Assembly (NCBI RefSeq): GCF_023509035.1
Contig: NZ_CP075583.1
Coordinates: 248,001 to 312,000, forward strand
From: Janthinobacterium lividum
GTDB taxonomy: Bacteria > Pseudomonadota > Gammaproteobacteria > Burkholderiales > Burkholderiaceae_D
Length of the DNA: 64,000 nucleotides
Reading direction: 5' to 3'
Part shown: one piece after another, positions 27,530 to 37,212 of the stretch
Layout of the letters: every line of letters starts with the position of its first letter
How positions within the stretch are numbered: position 1 is the first letter of the stretch
Position numbers and translations under genes: made by a program
The notes under the pieces: model-generated
Databases searched by the model: none
What the model was told of the DNA's origin: nothing
Seen by the model: only the letters and a program-made list of their open reading frames with translations

Positions 27530-28568
27530 ATGAACAAGATCAAGACCGGCCTGGTCGGCTACGGCTTTGCCGGCTCCACCTTCCACGCTCCCGTGCTGTC
27601 TACCATCGATGCCCTGGAGCTGACTGCCGTCGCCTCCAGCAAGCCGGACCTCGTGTACAAGGATTGGCCGGAACGCCACCGTGTATGCGGATGCGGCGCA
27701 ACTGTTTGCCGATCCGTCCATCGAGCTGGTCGTCATCGCCGCGCCCAACGAGGCGCATTTCAGCCTGGCGCAAGCGGCCCTGCAGGCGGGCAAGCACGTG
27801 GTGGTCGACAAGCCCTTCACCATTTCAAGCTTTGAAGCACAGAGCCTGATCGCACTGGCGCAAGAGCGCAAGCTGGTGCTCAGCGTGTACCACAACCGGC
27901 GCTGGGATGGCGACTTCCTGACCCTGAAAGCGCTGCTGGCGCAGGGCACCCTGGGGCGTATCGCCAGCGTCGAATCGCATTTCGACCGTTTCCGCCCCGA
28001 GATCCGCCAGCGCTGGCGCGAGTCCGGCGCGCCCGGCGGCGGTTTGTTGTACGACCTGGGTCCGCACATGCTGGACCAGGCCATGCAGCTGTTCGGCCAG
28101 CCGGAAAAGCTGTACGCAGATATCGCCCTGCAGCGCGATGGCGCGCAAGCCGTCGACTATATGCACATCGTTCTGTACTACGACCGGCTGCGCGTGGTGC
28201 TGCAAGCCGGTTGCCTGGTGAAGGCGCCGACGGCGCGTTTCGCCGTGCATGGCGACAAGGGTAGTTTCGTGAAGTTTGGCCTCGACCCGCAGGAAGATGC
28301 ATTGAAGGCGGGCGGCAGGCCGGGACAGCCCGGCTGGGGCGTGGACCCCGTGCGCGGCGCGCTGCACCTGGGTGCGCAGCCGGACGGACATGTTGAACAC
28401 CTCGAGATGCAGGCGGGCCGCTACCAGGGCTTTTACCAGGGCATGGCCAACGCCATCCGCCACGGCGCACCTGCGCCCGTGGCAGCCGAAGATGCGGCGG
28501 CAACGATACGCCTGATCGAACTGGCGCTGCAAAGCGCCGCCGAAGGACGCGTGCTCACGGCCAGCTGA
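27530..28568 (+). CDS. Gfo/Idh/MocA family oxidoreductase (frame interrupted)
   Basis: A NAD(P)-dependent sugar or inositol dehydrogenase-like protein. The Rossmann start is KTGLVGYGFAGSTFHAP, then VVIAAPNEAHF, GKHVVVDKPF and YHNRRWDGDFLTL, which resembles the YdgJ/YhhX branch. The frame breaks at a GG pair at 27670-27671. With one G the text reads DWPNATVYADAAQLF and the protein runs about 345 residues to 28568. The two halves cover the whole family length, so the extra base is probably a sequencing error. Substrate unknown. Confidence 0.83.
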
Positions 28569-28589
28569 TTCGATGTCAACTGACCGAGG

Positions 28590-28904
28590 TCAGTTGATGA
28601 CGAAGGCCAGCACCACGGCGCCCAGCGCCAGCAGGGCCAGGCCGCAAATGAACAGCAGTTCACCCCACCATTCGTAGCGCAAGCGCGACTGGCCGGGGCG
28701 CAGCGACATGAACGAGAGCACGGCGCTGACGAGAAAGACGATGGCATCGACGGCGAGCAGCTTGTCGATGGCCACGCGCACCTCGCCGCGCGGCGCCAGG
28801 TGCCCGATCGACAGCACCGTCATGCATACGCCGACCATCGTCGCCGACGTGGGCAGGATATGCGCCGACAAGCCCCGTTCAGGCGCCTTGCCGTCGGCAG
28901 GCAT
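28590..28904 (-). CDS. Small three-helix membrane protein, hypothetical
   Basis: A 104-residue protein from ATG 28904 with about three membrane segments (TMVGVCMTVLSIGHL, VDAIVFLVSAVLSFMSL, LLFICGLALLALGAVVLAF). The start codon shares one base with the stop of the upstream gene (TGATG), so the two are translated as a pair. I do not recognise a family. Confidence 0.7.
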   Translation of the reverse strand: MPADGKAPERGLSAHILPTSATMVGVCMTVLSIGHLAPRGEVRVAIDKLLAVDAIVFLVSAVLSFMSLRPGQSRLRYEWWGELLFICGLALLALGAVVLAFVIN

Positions 28905-29368
28905 CAAGGCCGGCCCTGGTTCGTTCCCGCCGGCCAGACCAGCTCCACCCGCGCGGACGATCCCGCCTTGACCCGCACCTTGCGTTCCAGTGACTTGCCG
29001 GCCAGCGTCGCGTGCAGGCTGTAGCTGCCCGGCGGCAGTTTCGCCAGCAGGAACGGTCCGCTGGCCGTCGTTTCCAGCACCAGCACGCCCTTGGCGTCGC
29101 GTATCTCGAGCTTCACGTCGGAGGCAAATTCCGCCTTGCCCGCCGCCTGCACGGAAAACACGAGACTCAGGGGCCATTGCCGGCTGGCGCTCTTGATGGC
29201 GGTCGACTCCTCGAGGCCGATACCGCCGCTCAGGTACTCCACCGCCCCGCTCTTCTGCACGGGTGGCAGTGCGCTGTCTGTTTGAGCCTGCGCTGCACTT
29301 CCCAGCAACAGCCCGGCGGCCAGCATCGCCGCCGCCAGGCCCAGGGTACCGCGTCTGTTTGATGCCAT
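28904..29368 (-). CDS. Exported carboxypeptidase-regulatory-like domain protein
   Basis: A 154-residue protein with a signal peptide (about 1-28, ending AAQAQ) and a C-terminal beta-sandwich: VKLEIRDAKGVLVLETTASG, GPFLLAKLPPGSYSLHATL, RKVRVKAGSSARVEL. This pattern is that of carboxypeptidase-regulatory-like (transthyretin-like) domains found in exported proteins. No enzyme domain is attached. It is coupled by a one-base overlap to the small membrane protein downstream. Confidence 0.72.
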   Translation of the reverse strand: MASNRRGTLGLAAAMLAAGLLLGSAAQAQTDSALPPVQKSGAVEYLSGGIGLEESTAIKSASRQWPLSLVFSVQAAGKAEFASDVKLEIRDAKGVLVLETTASGPFLLAKLPPGSYSLHATLAGKSLERKVRVKAGSSARVELVWPAGTNQGRP

Positions 29369-29433
29369 CTCACTCTCCTCATGTCGGTTGAATCAAGATA
29401 GGAAGCGCAGCTTAAACAGGGCTTAGCCCCACA

Positions 29434-29625
29434 TCAGCGCCGGCGCATGGCCTCGGCAATTTTCTGGTCCGTCTTGTACTGGCTCAGCGCATACACGGCC
29501 CAGATCGTCGCTGGCAGCCAGCCGATCAAGGTGATTTGCAGGATCAGGCAAATGATGCCCGCAATTGGGCGGCCGATGGTGAAAAAGGTCAGCCACGGGA
29601 GTAACAGGGCAATCAGCAAGCGCAT
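29434..29625 (-). CDS. YqaE/Pmp3 family membrane protein
   Basis: A 63-residue protein with two membrane helices: LLIALLLPWLTFFTIGRP and GIICLILQITLIGWLPATIW, then a charged tail KTDQKIAEAMRRR. This is the layout of the Pmp3/YqaE stress-linked membrane peptides (PF01679). An AAGGAATGAACG ribosome site precedes ATG 29625. Confidence 0.83.
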   Translation of the reverse strand: MRLLIALLLPWLTFFTIGRPIAGIICLILQITLIGWLPATIWAVYALSQYKTDQKIAEAMRRR

Positions 29626-29718
29626 CGTTCATTCCTTGAGTATTCCCCTGTGCCGCGGGGACCGGGCCGGCGCGCCGGCGGTAAAATCAATTTATCCGAT
29701 TATAACGATACCTGGCCC

Positions 29719-30594
29719 TCAAGCCGGCACGGGTGCCAGCAGTTTTTCCATCCAGGCCAGGATGGCGGCAAAGATCACGTCGCGGTTCACTTCATTGAAA
29801 TTCTCGTGGTAATTGGCCGGATAGTAGTGATAGTCGAGCAGGCCCTCGGGCACGCTGCGCAGCAGGCTTTCCGTGGCACGGCTGTTGGCCAGCTTGTCGT
29901 CGCCCGCCACCACGGCGAACAGGGGGAAGCGCCAATCCGACAAGCCGCCCGCCAGTTCCTTTTGCGCCGACGTCAAGGCATGGGCAAAGCGCACCGAGGC
30001 TGCACTGGCGCGGATGCCGTCGCGCTCGTCCTGGAAATGGCGCGCGGTGATGGTTTGATCATGCGTCAGCAGCATGGTCAGATTCCCCAGCGGTACCTTC
30101 ATCGTGGGGTAGCGCTGCGCCAGCCAGCCGGACAGCATTTGCAGCACCTTCGGCACGGGAATCGCATTCACGTAATACGGCGACGAGATGATGAAGCCCC
30201 GGATGGCCGGGTCGCCCGCAAAGCGCCGCAGGCCCAAATGCGTGGCGATCAGGCCGCCCATGGAGTGGCCCATGACAAAAATCGGTACGCCCGGATACGT
30301 CTGCTTTACCCAGGCAAGGAACCGTTCCTCGTCGTCGAGGAAGGCCTCGAACGAGGGGATATCGACCTTGCGCTTGCCATCGTGGCCCACCATGTCGAAG
30401 CTGACGGTGGCGATGCCGTGCTGGCGAAAGGTCAGCGCCGGCGTGACATAGTCGCCCGCGTGCGCCATGCCGCCGTGGATCGCCAGGATCACGGCGCGGG
30501 GGTGGTGTGGCTGTGGCGGCTGCCAGATGTGGATGGGCCGCTCGACCTGGTCGCTGCACAGCAGACTGGCCATCTTGTCTTCTGAAAAACGCAT
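29719..30594 (-). CDS. Alpha/beta hydrolase, monoacylglycerol lipase-like
   Basis: A 291-residue serine hydrolase from ATG 30594, chosen over ATG 30609 because GGAG sits 5 bases upstream of it. The nucleophile elbow is GHSMGG (VMGHSMGGLIATH), the oxyanion region is AIHGGMAHAGDY, and the Asp and His fit AVVAGDDKLAN and YHENFNE. This is the S33 / lysophospholipase-like fold. It has no signal peptide. The substrate is probably a small ester or lipid. It lies 21 bases after the LysR gene on the same strand. Confidence 0.85.
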   Translation of the reverse strand: MRFSEDKMASLLCSDQVERPIHIWQPPQPHHPRAVILAIHGGMAHAGDYVTPALTFRQHGIATVSFDMVGHDGKRKVDIPSFEAFLDDEERFLAWVKQTYPGVPIFVMGHSMGGLIATHLGLRRFAGDPAIRGFIISSPYYVNAIPVPKVLQMLSGWLAQRYPTMKVPLGNLTMLLTHDQTITARHFQDERDGIRASAASVRFAHALTSAQKELAGGLSDWRFPLFAVVAGDDKLANSRATESLLRSVPEGLLDYHYYPANYHENFNEVNRDVIFAAILAWMEKLLAPVPA

Positions 30595-30615
30595 CGCTGC
30601 TCCTGTCATGCCCTG

Positions 30616-31509
30616 TCACGCTTTCAGATGATCGATCAACTGGCGTGCATACAGGGGTAATTCACTGAACTGGCGCACGCAGATCGTCAGATTGCGTACC
30701 GACCAGGGATCGGATAATTCCAGGCAGCGCAGCGCCATCGTCTGCTGGCAGCGGCTGGCCGCCGCCAGCGGCACCACGCTGATGCCCACGCCGCTGGCCA
30801 CCATGCGGCAGACAGCATCGAAACTGCGCAGGCGCACGCGCACTTTCAACGGGCGCCCCAGGCGCGCCGCATGCATGCCCAGGTACTGCTGCATCGCGCT
30901 GTCGTCGGCCAGGCCGATGAAATCGTGATCGAGAACGCTGGCAAAATCGACGACGCCATCCTGGCCGAGCGCGCGGTGATGCACGCCGTCGGCCGCGGCG
31001 ATGACCACCAGCCGGTCGGGGCGAAACAAGAACGTCTGCAAGCCGCGCATGTCGACCGAGTCGGACACGATGCCCATGTCGGCCAGCCCTTCCGAAACGG
31101 CCTTGACGATATCGTAACTGAGGCGCTCTTCCAGGTCGATGGTCAGGTTCGGATGGCGGTCGAGAAAAGCGCCCAACGCCTCGGGCAAAAACTCGCTGAG
31201 CGCGGCTGTATTGCACAGCAGCCGCAACTGCCCTTTCAAACCGCGTGCAAATTCACCGAGTTCGCCGCGCATTTTCTCCATTTGCAGCAGCACCAGGCGC
31301 GCGTGATGCAGCAAGGTCTGGCCCACGGGGGTCGGCTCCACGCCGCGCCGCCCGCGCAGCAGCAGGGGCATGCCCAGCATCTCTTCCATGCCGCGCACGC
31401 GCGCACTGCTTGAGGCCAGCGCCAGGTGGCTGCGCGCGGCCCCCGCCGTCAGGCTGCCTGCCTCCACCACGTTGACAAACAGCTGCAAGTCGACCAGATC
31501 AAAACGCAT
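30616..31509 (-). CDS. LysR family transcriptional regulator
   Basis: A 297-residue regulator starting MRFDLVDLQLFVNVVEAGSL at ATG 31509 after an AAGGAG ribosome site. The N-terminal winged helix (about 1-60) is followed by the periplasmic-binding-protein-like effector domain. It lies divergent from the TSUP transporter gene (126-base gap), the usual arrangement of a LysR regulator and its target, and upstream of the hydrolase gene on its own strand. Confidence 0.92.
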   Translation of the reverse strand: MRFDLVDLQLFVNVVEAGSLTAGAARSHLALASSSARVRGMEEMLGMPLLLRGRRGVEPTPVGQTLLHHARLVLLQMEKMRGELGEFARGLKGQLRLLCNTAALSEFLPEALGAFLDRHPNLTIDLEERLSYDIVKAVSEGLADMGIVSDSVDMRGLQTFLFRPDRLVVIAAADGVHHRALGQDGVVDFASVLDHDFIGLADDSAMQQYLGMHAARLGRPLKVRVRLRSFDAVCRMVASGVGISVVPLAAASRCQQTMALRCLELSDPWSVRNLTICVRQFSELPLYARQLIDHLKA

Positions 31510-31635
31510 GGCAGCTCTCCTTTTCGCCATCTTATCAGCCTTCGTATTTTACTTAGGCTAACTCAAAATAATCCACCTTGGCGAAAGTCCCGGGTGAGCG
31601 CAGAATCCACGAAAAATCACTGTGGAATAAAAAAG

Positions 31636-32379
31636 ATGGAGACGTCATTCCTGCTGGCAGTCGGCGCCAGCTTCCTCGTCGCTGGCTTCGTCAAGGGCGT
31701 AGTCGGATTGGGATTGCCGACGGTGGCCATGGGCACGCTCAGCCTTGTCATGCCACCCGTGCAGGCGGCGGCCCTGCTGATCGTGCCATCGATGGTGACG
31801 AATGTCTGGCAGCTGGCGGTCGGCCCCGGCCTGCGCGCCCTGCTGCGGCGTTTGTGGCCCATGCTGGCCGGTGTCATGACCGGCACCCTGGCGGGCGGCG
31901 CCCTGCTGCCGGGCGACAGCGGCGCCTGGGCCGTCGTCGCGCTGGGCGTGGCGCTGATGCTGTACGCGCTGGCGGGATTATTGTCGCTGCAGTTGCGGGT
32001 GCCGGCACGGCACGAAGCCTGGCTGGGGCCCGTGGCAGGCGCCGTGACGGGATTGGTGACGGCGGCCACGGGCGTCTTCGTCATCCCCGCCGTGCCATAT
32101 TTGCAGGGACTGGGCCTGGCGCGCGATGCGCTGGTGCAGGCGCTGGGCCTGGCGTTTACGGCATCGACCGTGGCACTGGCGGCCAGCCTGGCCATGCACG
32201 GCGACTTCGGCCTGGGCGCGGCGGGCGCTTCCGCGTATGCGCTGCTGCCGGCGCTGGCCGGCATGCTGGCCGGCCAATGGCTGCGCGGGCGCATCGCGCA
32301 GCAAGTATTCAAGCGATGTTTTTTTGTCGGCCTGTTCGCCCTGGGCGTGCATGCGGCGCTCAAACCATGGCTGGCGTGA
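31636..32379 (+). CDS. Sulfite exporter TauE/SafE family (TSUP) permease
   Basis: A 247-residue membrane protein from ATG 31636 with about eight helices in two repeats: GFVKGVVGLGLPTVAMG at the start and GLVTAATGVFVIPAVPYLQ in the second half are the TSUP motifs. Family members move sulfur- or carbon-containing anions. It is divergent from a LysR gene, likely its regulator. Its TGA overlaps the next ATG (TGATG). Confidence 0.88.
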   Translation: METSFLLAVGASFLVAGFVKGVVGLGLPTVAMGTLSLVMPPVQAAALLIVPSMVTNVWQLAVGPGLRALLRRLWPMLAGVMTGTLAGGALLPGDSGAWAVVALGVALMLYALAGLLSLQLRVPARHEAWLGPVAGAVTGLVTAATGVFVIPAVPYLQGLGLARDALVQALGLAFTASTVALAASLAMHGDFGLGAAGASAYALLPALAGMLAGQWLRGRIAQQVFKRCFFVGLFALGVHAALKPWLA

Positions 32380-32621
32380 TGCAGATAGACTGGCAAGGGG
32401 ACAGCGCGCTGTGTGCGTGGATCGACGGCCAGCAGGTGGCCATGCTTGACATCAGCAAGTGCGCGAACGGGGTGACGGTGAACATGCTGTTCGTGAAACC
32501 GCCGTTCCGGCGGCGCGGCATCGGTGGCGCGCTGTTGCGGCGGCTGTTGCAATGCCACCCGCAAGCTGCCATCGCCTGCAGCGACCCGCGGTTGCGGGCG
32601 CTGCTGGAGAAGACGACTTAA
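32379..32621 (+). CDS. Minimal GNAT-type acetyltransferase-like protein
   Basis: An 80-residue protein from ATG 32379, coupled to the TSUP stop by one shared base. It contains [20 protein letters not shown], which matches motif A of GNAT enzymes (acetyl-CoA binding, RxxGxG). It is half the length of a usual GNAT, with a short N-terminal hairpin and almost nothing after motif A, so activity is uncertain. Its stop overlaps the convergent pyrE stop by three bases. Confidence 0.68.
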   Translation: MQIDWQGDSALCAWIDGQQVAMLDISKCANGVTVNMLFVKPPFRRRGIGGALLRRLLQCHPQAAIACSDPRLRALLEKTT

Positions 32622-33280
32622 ATACCGTAGCGCGTGCGGTAGGCGGAAACAGCTTCTTTATGTTTCAGCAGTTCCGGATCGGCGCCCGCGCCATTCAGGT
32701 AGCCGAACAAATCGTCCAGGTTGCCGATCGAGATGACAGGGATGCCATACTGTTTAGACACTTCCTGCACCGCCGAACTTGGCGACAGCTGGCCGTCCGG
32801 GCCCGAACGCTCCATGCGGTCCAGGGCGATCAGCACGGCGCATGGTTCGGCGCCGGCGGCGCGTATCATGTCCACCGATTCACGCACCGAGGTGCCGGCC
32901 GAGATCACATCGTCAATGATGACAACTTTGCCATGCAGCTTGGCGCCGACGATGGTGCCGCCTTCGCCATGGTCCTTGGCTTCCTTGCGGTTGAAGGCGA
33001 ACGAAGTGTTGCGGCCCTTGCCGGCCAGCGCCACGGCGGTGGCCGACGCCAGAGTGATGCCCTTGTAGGCGGGGCCGAACAGCATGTCAAATTCGACGCC
33101 CGAGTCGAGCAGGGTCTGCGCGTAGAACTGCGCCAGCTCGGCCAGGGTGGCGCCGTCATGGAACAGGCCTGCATTGAAGAAGTACGGCGACTGACGCCCG
33201 GCCTTGGTGGTGAACTCGCCAAACCGCAAGACTCCCTTGGATACTGAAAACGCGATAAACTGCTGGCGTAAATTATTCAC
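32618..33280 (-). CDS. pyrE: Orotate phosphoribosyltransferase
   Basis: A 220-residue enzyme that joins orotate to PRPP in pyrimidine synthesis. The PRPP-binding motif is [17 protein letters not shown], with [13 protein letters not shown] as the flexible catalytic loop. The start is GTG 33280, with GAGG upstream and homology beginning at once ([12 protein letters not shown]). It is divergent from the exonuclease gene. Confidence 0.95.
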   Translation of the reverse strand: MNNLRQQFIAFSVSKGVLRFGEFTTKAGRQSPYFFNAGLFHDGATLAELAQFYAQTLLDSGVEFDMLFGPAYKGITLASATAVALAGKGRNTSFAFNRKEAKDHGEGGTIVGAKLHGKVVIIDDVISAGTSVRESVDMIRAAGAEPCAVLIALDRMERSGPDGQLSPSSAVQEVSKQYGIPVISIGNLDDLFGYLNGAGADPELLKHKEAVSAYRTRYGI

Positions 33281-33388
33281 ATTAGCCTCATTTTTTAAAA
33301 GTGCCTGTATTTTAATCCGCGCGCACCGGTGAGACAATCGCCATGCCGCGCCCGCCGGCCCCGTCCAGCGCCCTTTCACTCTAGACCT

Positions 33389-34163
33389 ATGCCAAAAATT
33401 ATCTCCGCCAACCTGAACGGCATCCGTTCCGCCGCCAAAAAGGCTTTTTCAACTGGATGGGCACGCAGACGGCCGATTTCATCTGCGTGCAGGAATTGAA
33501 GGCGCAGCTGCCCGACATGACGCCGGAATTCCTCAATCCGCACGGCTACCATGGCCATTTCCACTATGCCGAGAAAAAGGCTATTCCGGCACGGGCGTGT
33601 ACAGCAAGGTCGAACCGGATGCCGTGCATATCGGCTTCGGCAGCCCTGAATTCGACGCCGAAGGCCGCTACGTATGCTGTGATTTTGGCAACCTGTCCGT
33701 CATTTCCGTGTACTGCCCGTCCGGTTCGTCCGGCCCGGAGCGCCAGGAGGCCAAGTTCCGCTTCATGGAACTGTTCCTGCCGCACCTGCTGGAATTGAAG
33801 GCGCTGGGCCGCGAAGTGGTCATCTGCGGCGACTGGAATATCGCCCACCACGAAATCGACCTGAAAAACTGGAAGGGTAACAAGAAAAATTCCGGCTTCC
33901 TGCCGGAAGAGCGTGCGTGGCTGACGCGCGTCTTCGACGAAGTGGGCTTTGTCGACGTGCACCGCGGCCTGGACAAGCGCGAAGAGCAGTACACGTGGTG
34001 GAGCAACCGGGGGCAAGCCTACGCGAAGAACGTGGGCTGGCGCATCGATTACCACGTCGCCACGCCCGGCATCGCGGCGCAGGCGCATACTGTCAGCGTC
34101 TACAAGGACGAGCGCTTCTCCGACCACGCGCCCCTGATCATCGATTACACGATCAAGGCGTAA
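33389..34163 (+). CDS. xth: Exodeoxyribonuclease III family AP endonuclease (frame interrupted twice)
   Basis: A DNA-repair endonuclease acting at abasic sites. The start is [18 protein letters not shown] at ATG 33389; later motifs are [25 protein letters not shown] and the closing [11 protein letters not shown], all of the Xth family. The frame breaks at 33442-33443 and again at 33579-33580. Both sites read AAAAAGGCT where AAAAAGGGCT would restore KKGFFNWMG and EKKGYSGTG. With both bases added the protein is 258 residues, the family norm. The identical context argues for a systematic sequencing error. Confidence 0.87.
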
Positions 34164-34169
34164 GCATCG

Positions 34170-35068
34170 CTACAGGCTGCGCCGGCTTTCAAAATGGCGC
34201 GGCGCGCCGCTCAAAGGGTCGGTGAAATCGATCGCGCGCGCCAGCAACTGCAGCGGGTGCGACATGTCATCTTCCTTGCACGGCAGGGCCAGCGGGTAAA
34301 ACGCATCGTTGACGATGGGGATACCCAGCGCGGCCAGATGCACGCGCAGCTGGTGCTTGCGCCCCGTGTGCGGCTGCAGCCGGTACAGGTTCACTTCGCC
34401 GCGCTGCTCGATCACGTCGATGACGGTTTCCGAGTTCGGCTCCCCCGCTTCCTCGCGCATGAGAAAAAACTGCGCGCCCTCGACCATGCGGCTGCGGTAG
34501 GTAAATGGAAAATCGCGACCATCGAGGCGAGGCGCCAGCGCCTCATACGTCTTGCGCACTTCGCGGCGCTGAAACAGCGATTGGTAGGCGCCACGACTGG
34601 CTATCTGGCGCGAAAAAATCACCACGCCGGCCGTCTCGCGGTCGAGGCGGTGAATCGGCGTCAGCTCCGCGCAGTCCAGGTTTTTCTTCAGGCGCGTCAG
34701 CAGGGTCTCCTGCACGAAGCGCCCGGCCGGCGTCATGGGTAGAAAATGCGGCTTGTCGACCACCACCAGGTGTTCGTCCTGGAACAGGATCTCTTCCAGG
34801 AACGGGATCGGTGCTTCGCGTTCCAGCTCACGGTAGTAAAAAATACGCATGCCGCGCCGGTATGCGCTGTCCGGTCAAGCACGGCGCCGTCGCCGTTGAC
34901 CACGTCGCCGCGCGCCATGCGGTCCTGCCATTGCGCCGCGCTGATCTGCGGATAGCGCTCGAGCAGAAACGACAGCATATCCGGCCACTGCCCTTCCGGC
35001 AGCCACAGATAGCTGGCCGCGACACCGTCGCGCATGGGCAGCGGCGCAGGGCCGCTACGGGAAGACAT
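34170..35068 (-). CDS. RluA-family pseudouridine synthase (frame interrupted)
   Basis: An RNA pseudouridine synthase. The N-terminal part starts MSSRSGPAPLPMRDGVAAS at ATG 35068, two bases after the M48 gene stop. The catalytic part carries HRLDRETAGVVIF (catalytic Asp) and LQPHTGRKHQLRVH. The two parts lie in different frames, broken near 34864; one extra base there gives DRTAPYRRGMRIFYYREL, the family sequence. The full protein would be about 299 residues. The target uridine cannot be told from sequence alone; 23S rRNA is the commonest. Confidence 0.82.
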
Positions 35069-35069
35069 C

Positions 35070-35972
35070 CTAGCGCTGCGCGATGGCGTTGCTGCGGTAG
35101 GGCGGCAAGGCATCCACGCTGACGCCCTTGCTGCGCGCGTACAGGGGCAGCACTTGCGCCATATGGCTGTTCATCTGCGAGATGCGGTCGCTGCCCGACG
35201 GGTGCGTCGAGAGGAATTCCGGCGGCGCGCCCTTGCTGACTGCCGCCATCTTCTGCCACAGCACCACGCCGGCGCGCGGGTCGAAACCAGCACGCGCTGC
35301 CAGGTCCATGCCGATCAGGTCCGCCTCGCGTTCATCGTCGCGCGAGAACTTCAGCATCACGCCCTTGGCCGCCATATTCGTGGCAGTGCTGGTCAGATTC
35401 GGGTCGACGCCGAGCCAGGCCGACAGGCCGGCGCCAGCCAGCTTGGCGCCAACGGCGGCCAGGTTACCCTTGCCTGCCTGCGCCTGCGAGTGTTCGCGCA
35501 AGGCGTGCGAAATTTCATGCCCCATGACGACGGCCACTTCATCGTCGGTCAGGTTCAGCTTGGTGATAATGCCGCTGTAAAAAGCGATCTGCCCGCCCGG
35601 CATGCAAAAGGCGTTGACCTCGTCCGAGTTGAGCAGGTTGATCTGCCAGTTCCAGTTTGCCGCCGCCTCGTTCCAGCGCGTGGCGAACGGGATGATGCGC
35701 TGGGCGATGGCGCGCAGGCGTTTGACCTGCGGATCGCTGTCCGGCACCAGCGCATTTTTTTCCTTCGCTTCGTTGACCAGCTGCGTATATTGCTGCTTCG
35801 ATTGTGCATTGAAATCGGCGCCGCCGGCAAAAATGCGCGAGGTCGACAAAGGACGCACCTTGATGCCATCCTGTACCGTCGCCTGCTGGGCGTGGACGGA
35901 CAGCGGCGCCAGCGCGGTGGCCGCGCACAGGCTGGCCAGGACGGTGTAACGTTTAAGGGATATTGGTGCCAT
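35070..35972 (-). CDS. M48 family metalloprotease, exported
   Basis: A 300-residue zinc protease with a signal peptide (about 1-28, ending SVHAQ). The zinc site is HEISH (His152, Glu153, His156) and READLIGMD supplies the third ligand near residue 213. DPRAGVVLWQKM and STHPSGSDRI are typical of the periplasmic LoiP/YggG branch, involved in envelope quality control. It has no TPR domain as in BepA. The gene overlaps the upstream MFS gene by 20 bases. Confidence 0.9.
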   Translation of the reverse strand: MAPISLKRYTVLASLCAATALAPLSVHAQQATVQDGIKVRPLSTSRIFAGGADFNAQSKQQYTQLVNEAKEKNALVPDSDPQVKRLRAIAQRIIPFATRWNEAAANWNWQINLLNSDEVNAFCMPGGQIAFYSGIITKLNLTDDEVAVVMGHEISHALREHSQAQAGKGNLAAVGAKLAGAGLSAWLGVDPNLTSTATNMAAKGVMLKFSRDDEREADLIGMDLAARAGFDPRAGVVLWQKMAAVSKGAPPEFLSTHPSGSDRISQMNSHMAQVLPLYARSKGVSVDALPPYRSNAIAQR

Positions 35973-37212
35973 TGGCAGACCTCCATGGAGCGATTTTAGG
36001 CAGCATCATCATGGCCGGGAAAGCCAGGAAGAAGCAAACGATGAAAAACGAGAACCAGCCCAGTTCGGCGACCAGAAAGCCCACCGAGGCGTTGATCAGG
36101 GTGCGCGGCACGGCGCTCAGGCTGGAAAACAGCGCATATTGCGTGGCCGTGTAACGCGGGTCCGTGGTGCGCGACAGGAACGCGACAAAGGCGGCCGCAC
36201 CCAGGCCCAGGCTGGCGAAAGCTTCAAAGCCGATCACGGCGCTCAATAGCATGGTATTCGGCCCCACCTGCGCCAGCCAGGCAAAGCCAAGAATCGCGAT
36301 GGCCTGCAGCGCGCCGAACACCCACAGGCCCCGGTTGATGCCCAGCTTGAGCATCCATATGCCGCCCACCACGCCACCGGCCAGGCTGGCCCAGAAACCC
36401 GTGGTATTGGCGGCCAGGCCGATCTGCGTCATGCTGAAACCCAGGTCGAGATAAAACTTCGTCGCCAGCGCCGTGGCCATGCTGTCGCCGATTTTGTAGA
36501 GTAAGACGAAAGCGAGGATCCACATTGCGTTACGCCAACCATCGCGCGCGATGAATTCCTGGAATGGCAGAATGATCGCTTCGCGCATGGTCTTCGGCGG
36601 CGAGCCATACACGGTCGGCTCCCTGATCAGCAAGGTGCAGACCAGGCCAGGCAACATGAAGGCGGCCGTAATCCAGAAGACGGGCTGCCATGGCATGCGA
36701 TCGGCCAGGATCAGCGACAGCGCACCCGGCACCATGCCCGCCACCTTATACGCGTTGACGATGACGGCGGCGCCCAGTCCCTGCTCGTTATCGGAAAGGA
36801 TTTCGCGCCGGTAGGCGTCGATGACGATGTCCTGGCTGGCCGACAGGAAGGCGACGCCGCCGGCGGCGGCCGCGATCAGGCCGATCTGCGTGAGCGGGTC
36901 GAGCATGCCCATGCCGCCGATGGAAAAGAACAGCGCCACTTGCGTCAGGGCCATCCAGCCGCGCCGGCGTCCCAGCCCGAGGATGCGGTAGCGGTCCATC
37001 AAAGGCGCCCACAGGAATTTCCAGATATACGGGAACTGCACCAGGGCGAACAGCCCCAGCGCCTTGACGTTCAGGCCCGACTTGGCCAGCCATGCCTGCA
37101 GCAGGTACAGCAGGATGAACAGGGGCAGGCCGGAACTGAAGCCCAGCACCAGCACGGCCAGCATGCGGCCATTGGCATAGGAACGCCAGCCTGGCGCCGG
37201 GCTTGTGGTCAT
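35953..37212 (-). CDS. ampG: AmpG-like muropeptide MFS permease
   Basis: A 419-residue inner-membrane transporter with about twelve helices. GFSSGLPLFILLYLLQAWL, KFLWAPLMDRY and FLSASQDIVIDAYRRE are AmpG hallmarks; AmpG brings anhydro-muropeptides into the cytoplasm for wall recycling. The ATG at 37212 shares one base with the metW stop (TGATG). The coupling with metW looks positional rather than functional. Confidence 0.87.
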   Translation of the reverse strand: MTTSPAPGWRSYANGRMLAVLVLGFSSGLPLFILLYLLQAWLAKSGLNVKALGLFALVQFPYIWKFLWAPLMDRYRILGLGRRRGWMALTQVALFFSIGGMGMLDPLTQIGLIAAAAGGVAFLSASQDIVIDAYRREILSDNEQGLGAAVIVNAYKVAGMVPGALSLILADRMPWQPVFWITAAFMLPGLVCTLLIREPTVYGSPPKTMREAIILPFQEFIARDGWRNAMWILAFVLLYKIGDSMATALATKFYLDLGFSMTQIGLAANTTGFWASLAGGVVGGIWMLKLGINRGLWVFGALQAIAILGFAWLAQVGPNTMLLSAVIGFEAFASLGLGAAAFVAFLSRTTDPRYTATQYALFSSLSAVPRTLINASVGFLVAELGWFSFFIVCFFLAFPAMMMLPKIAPWRSANGTNIP

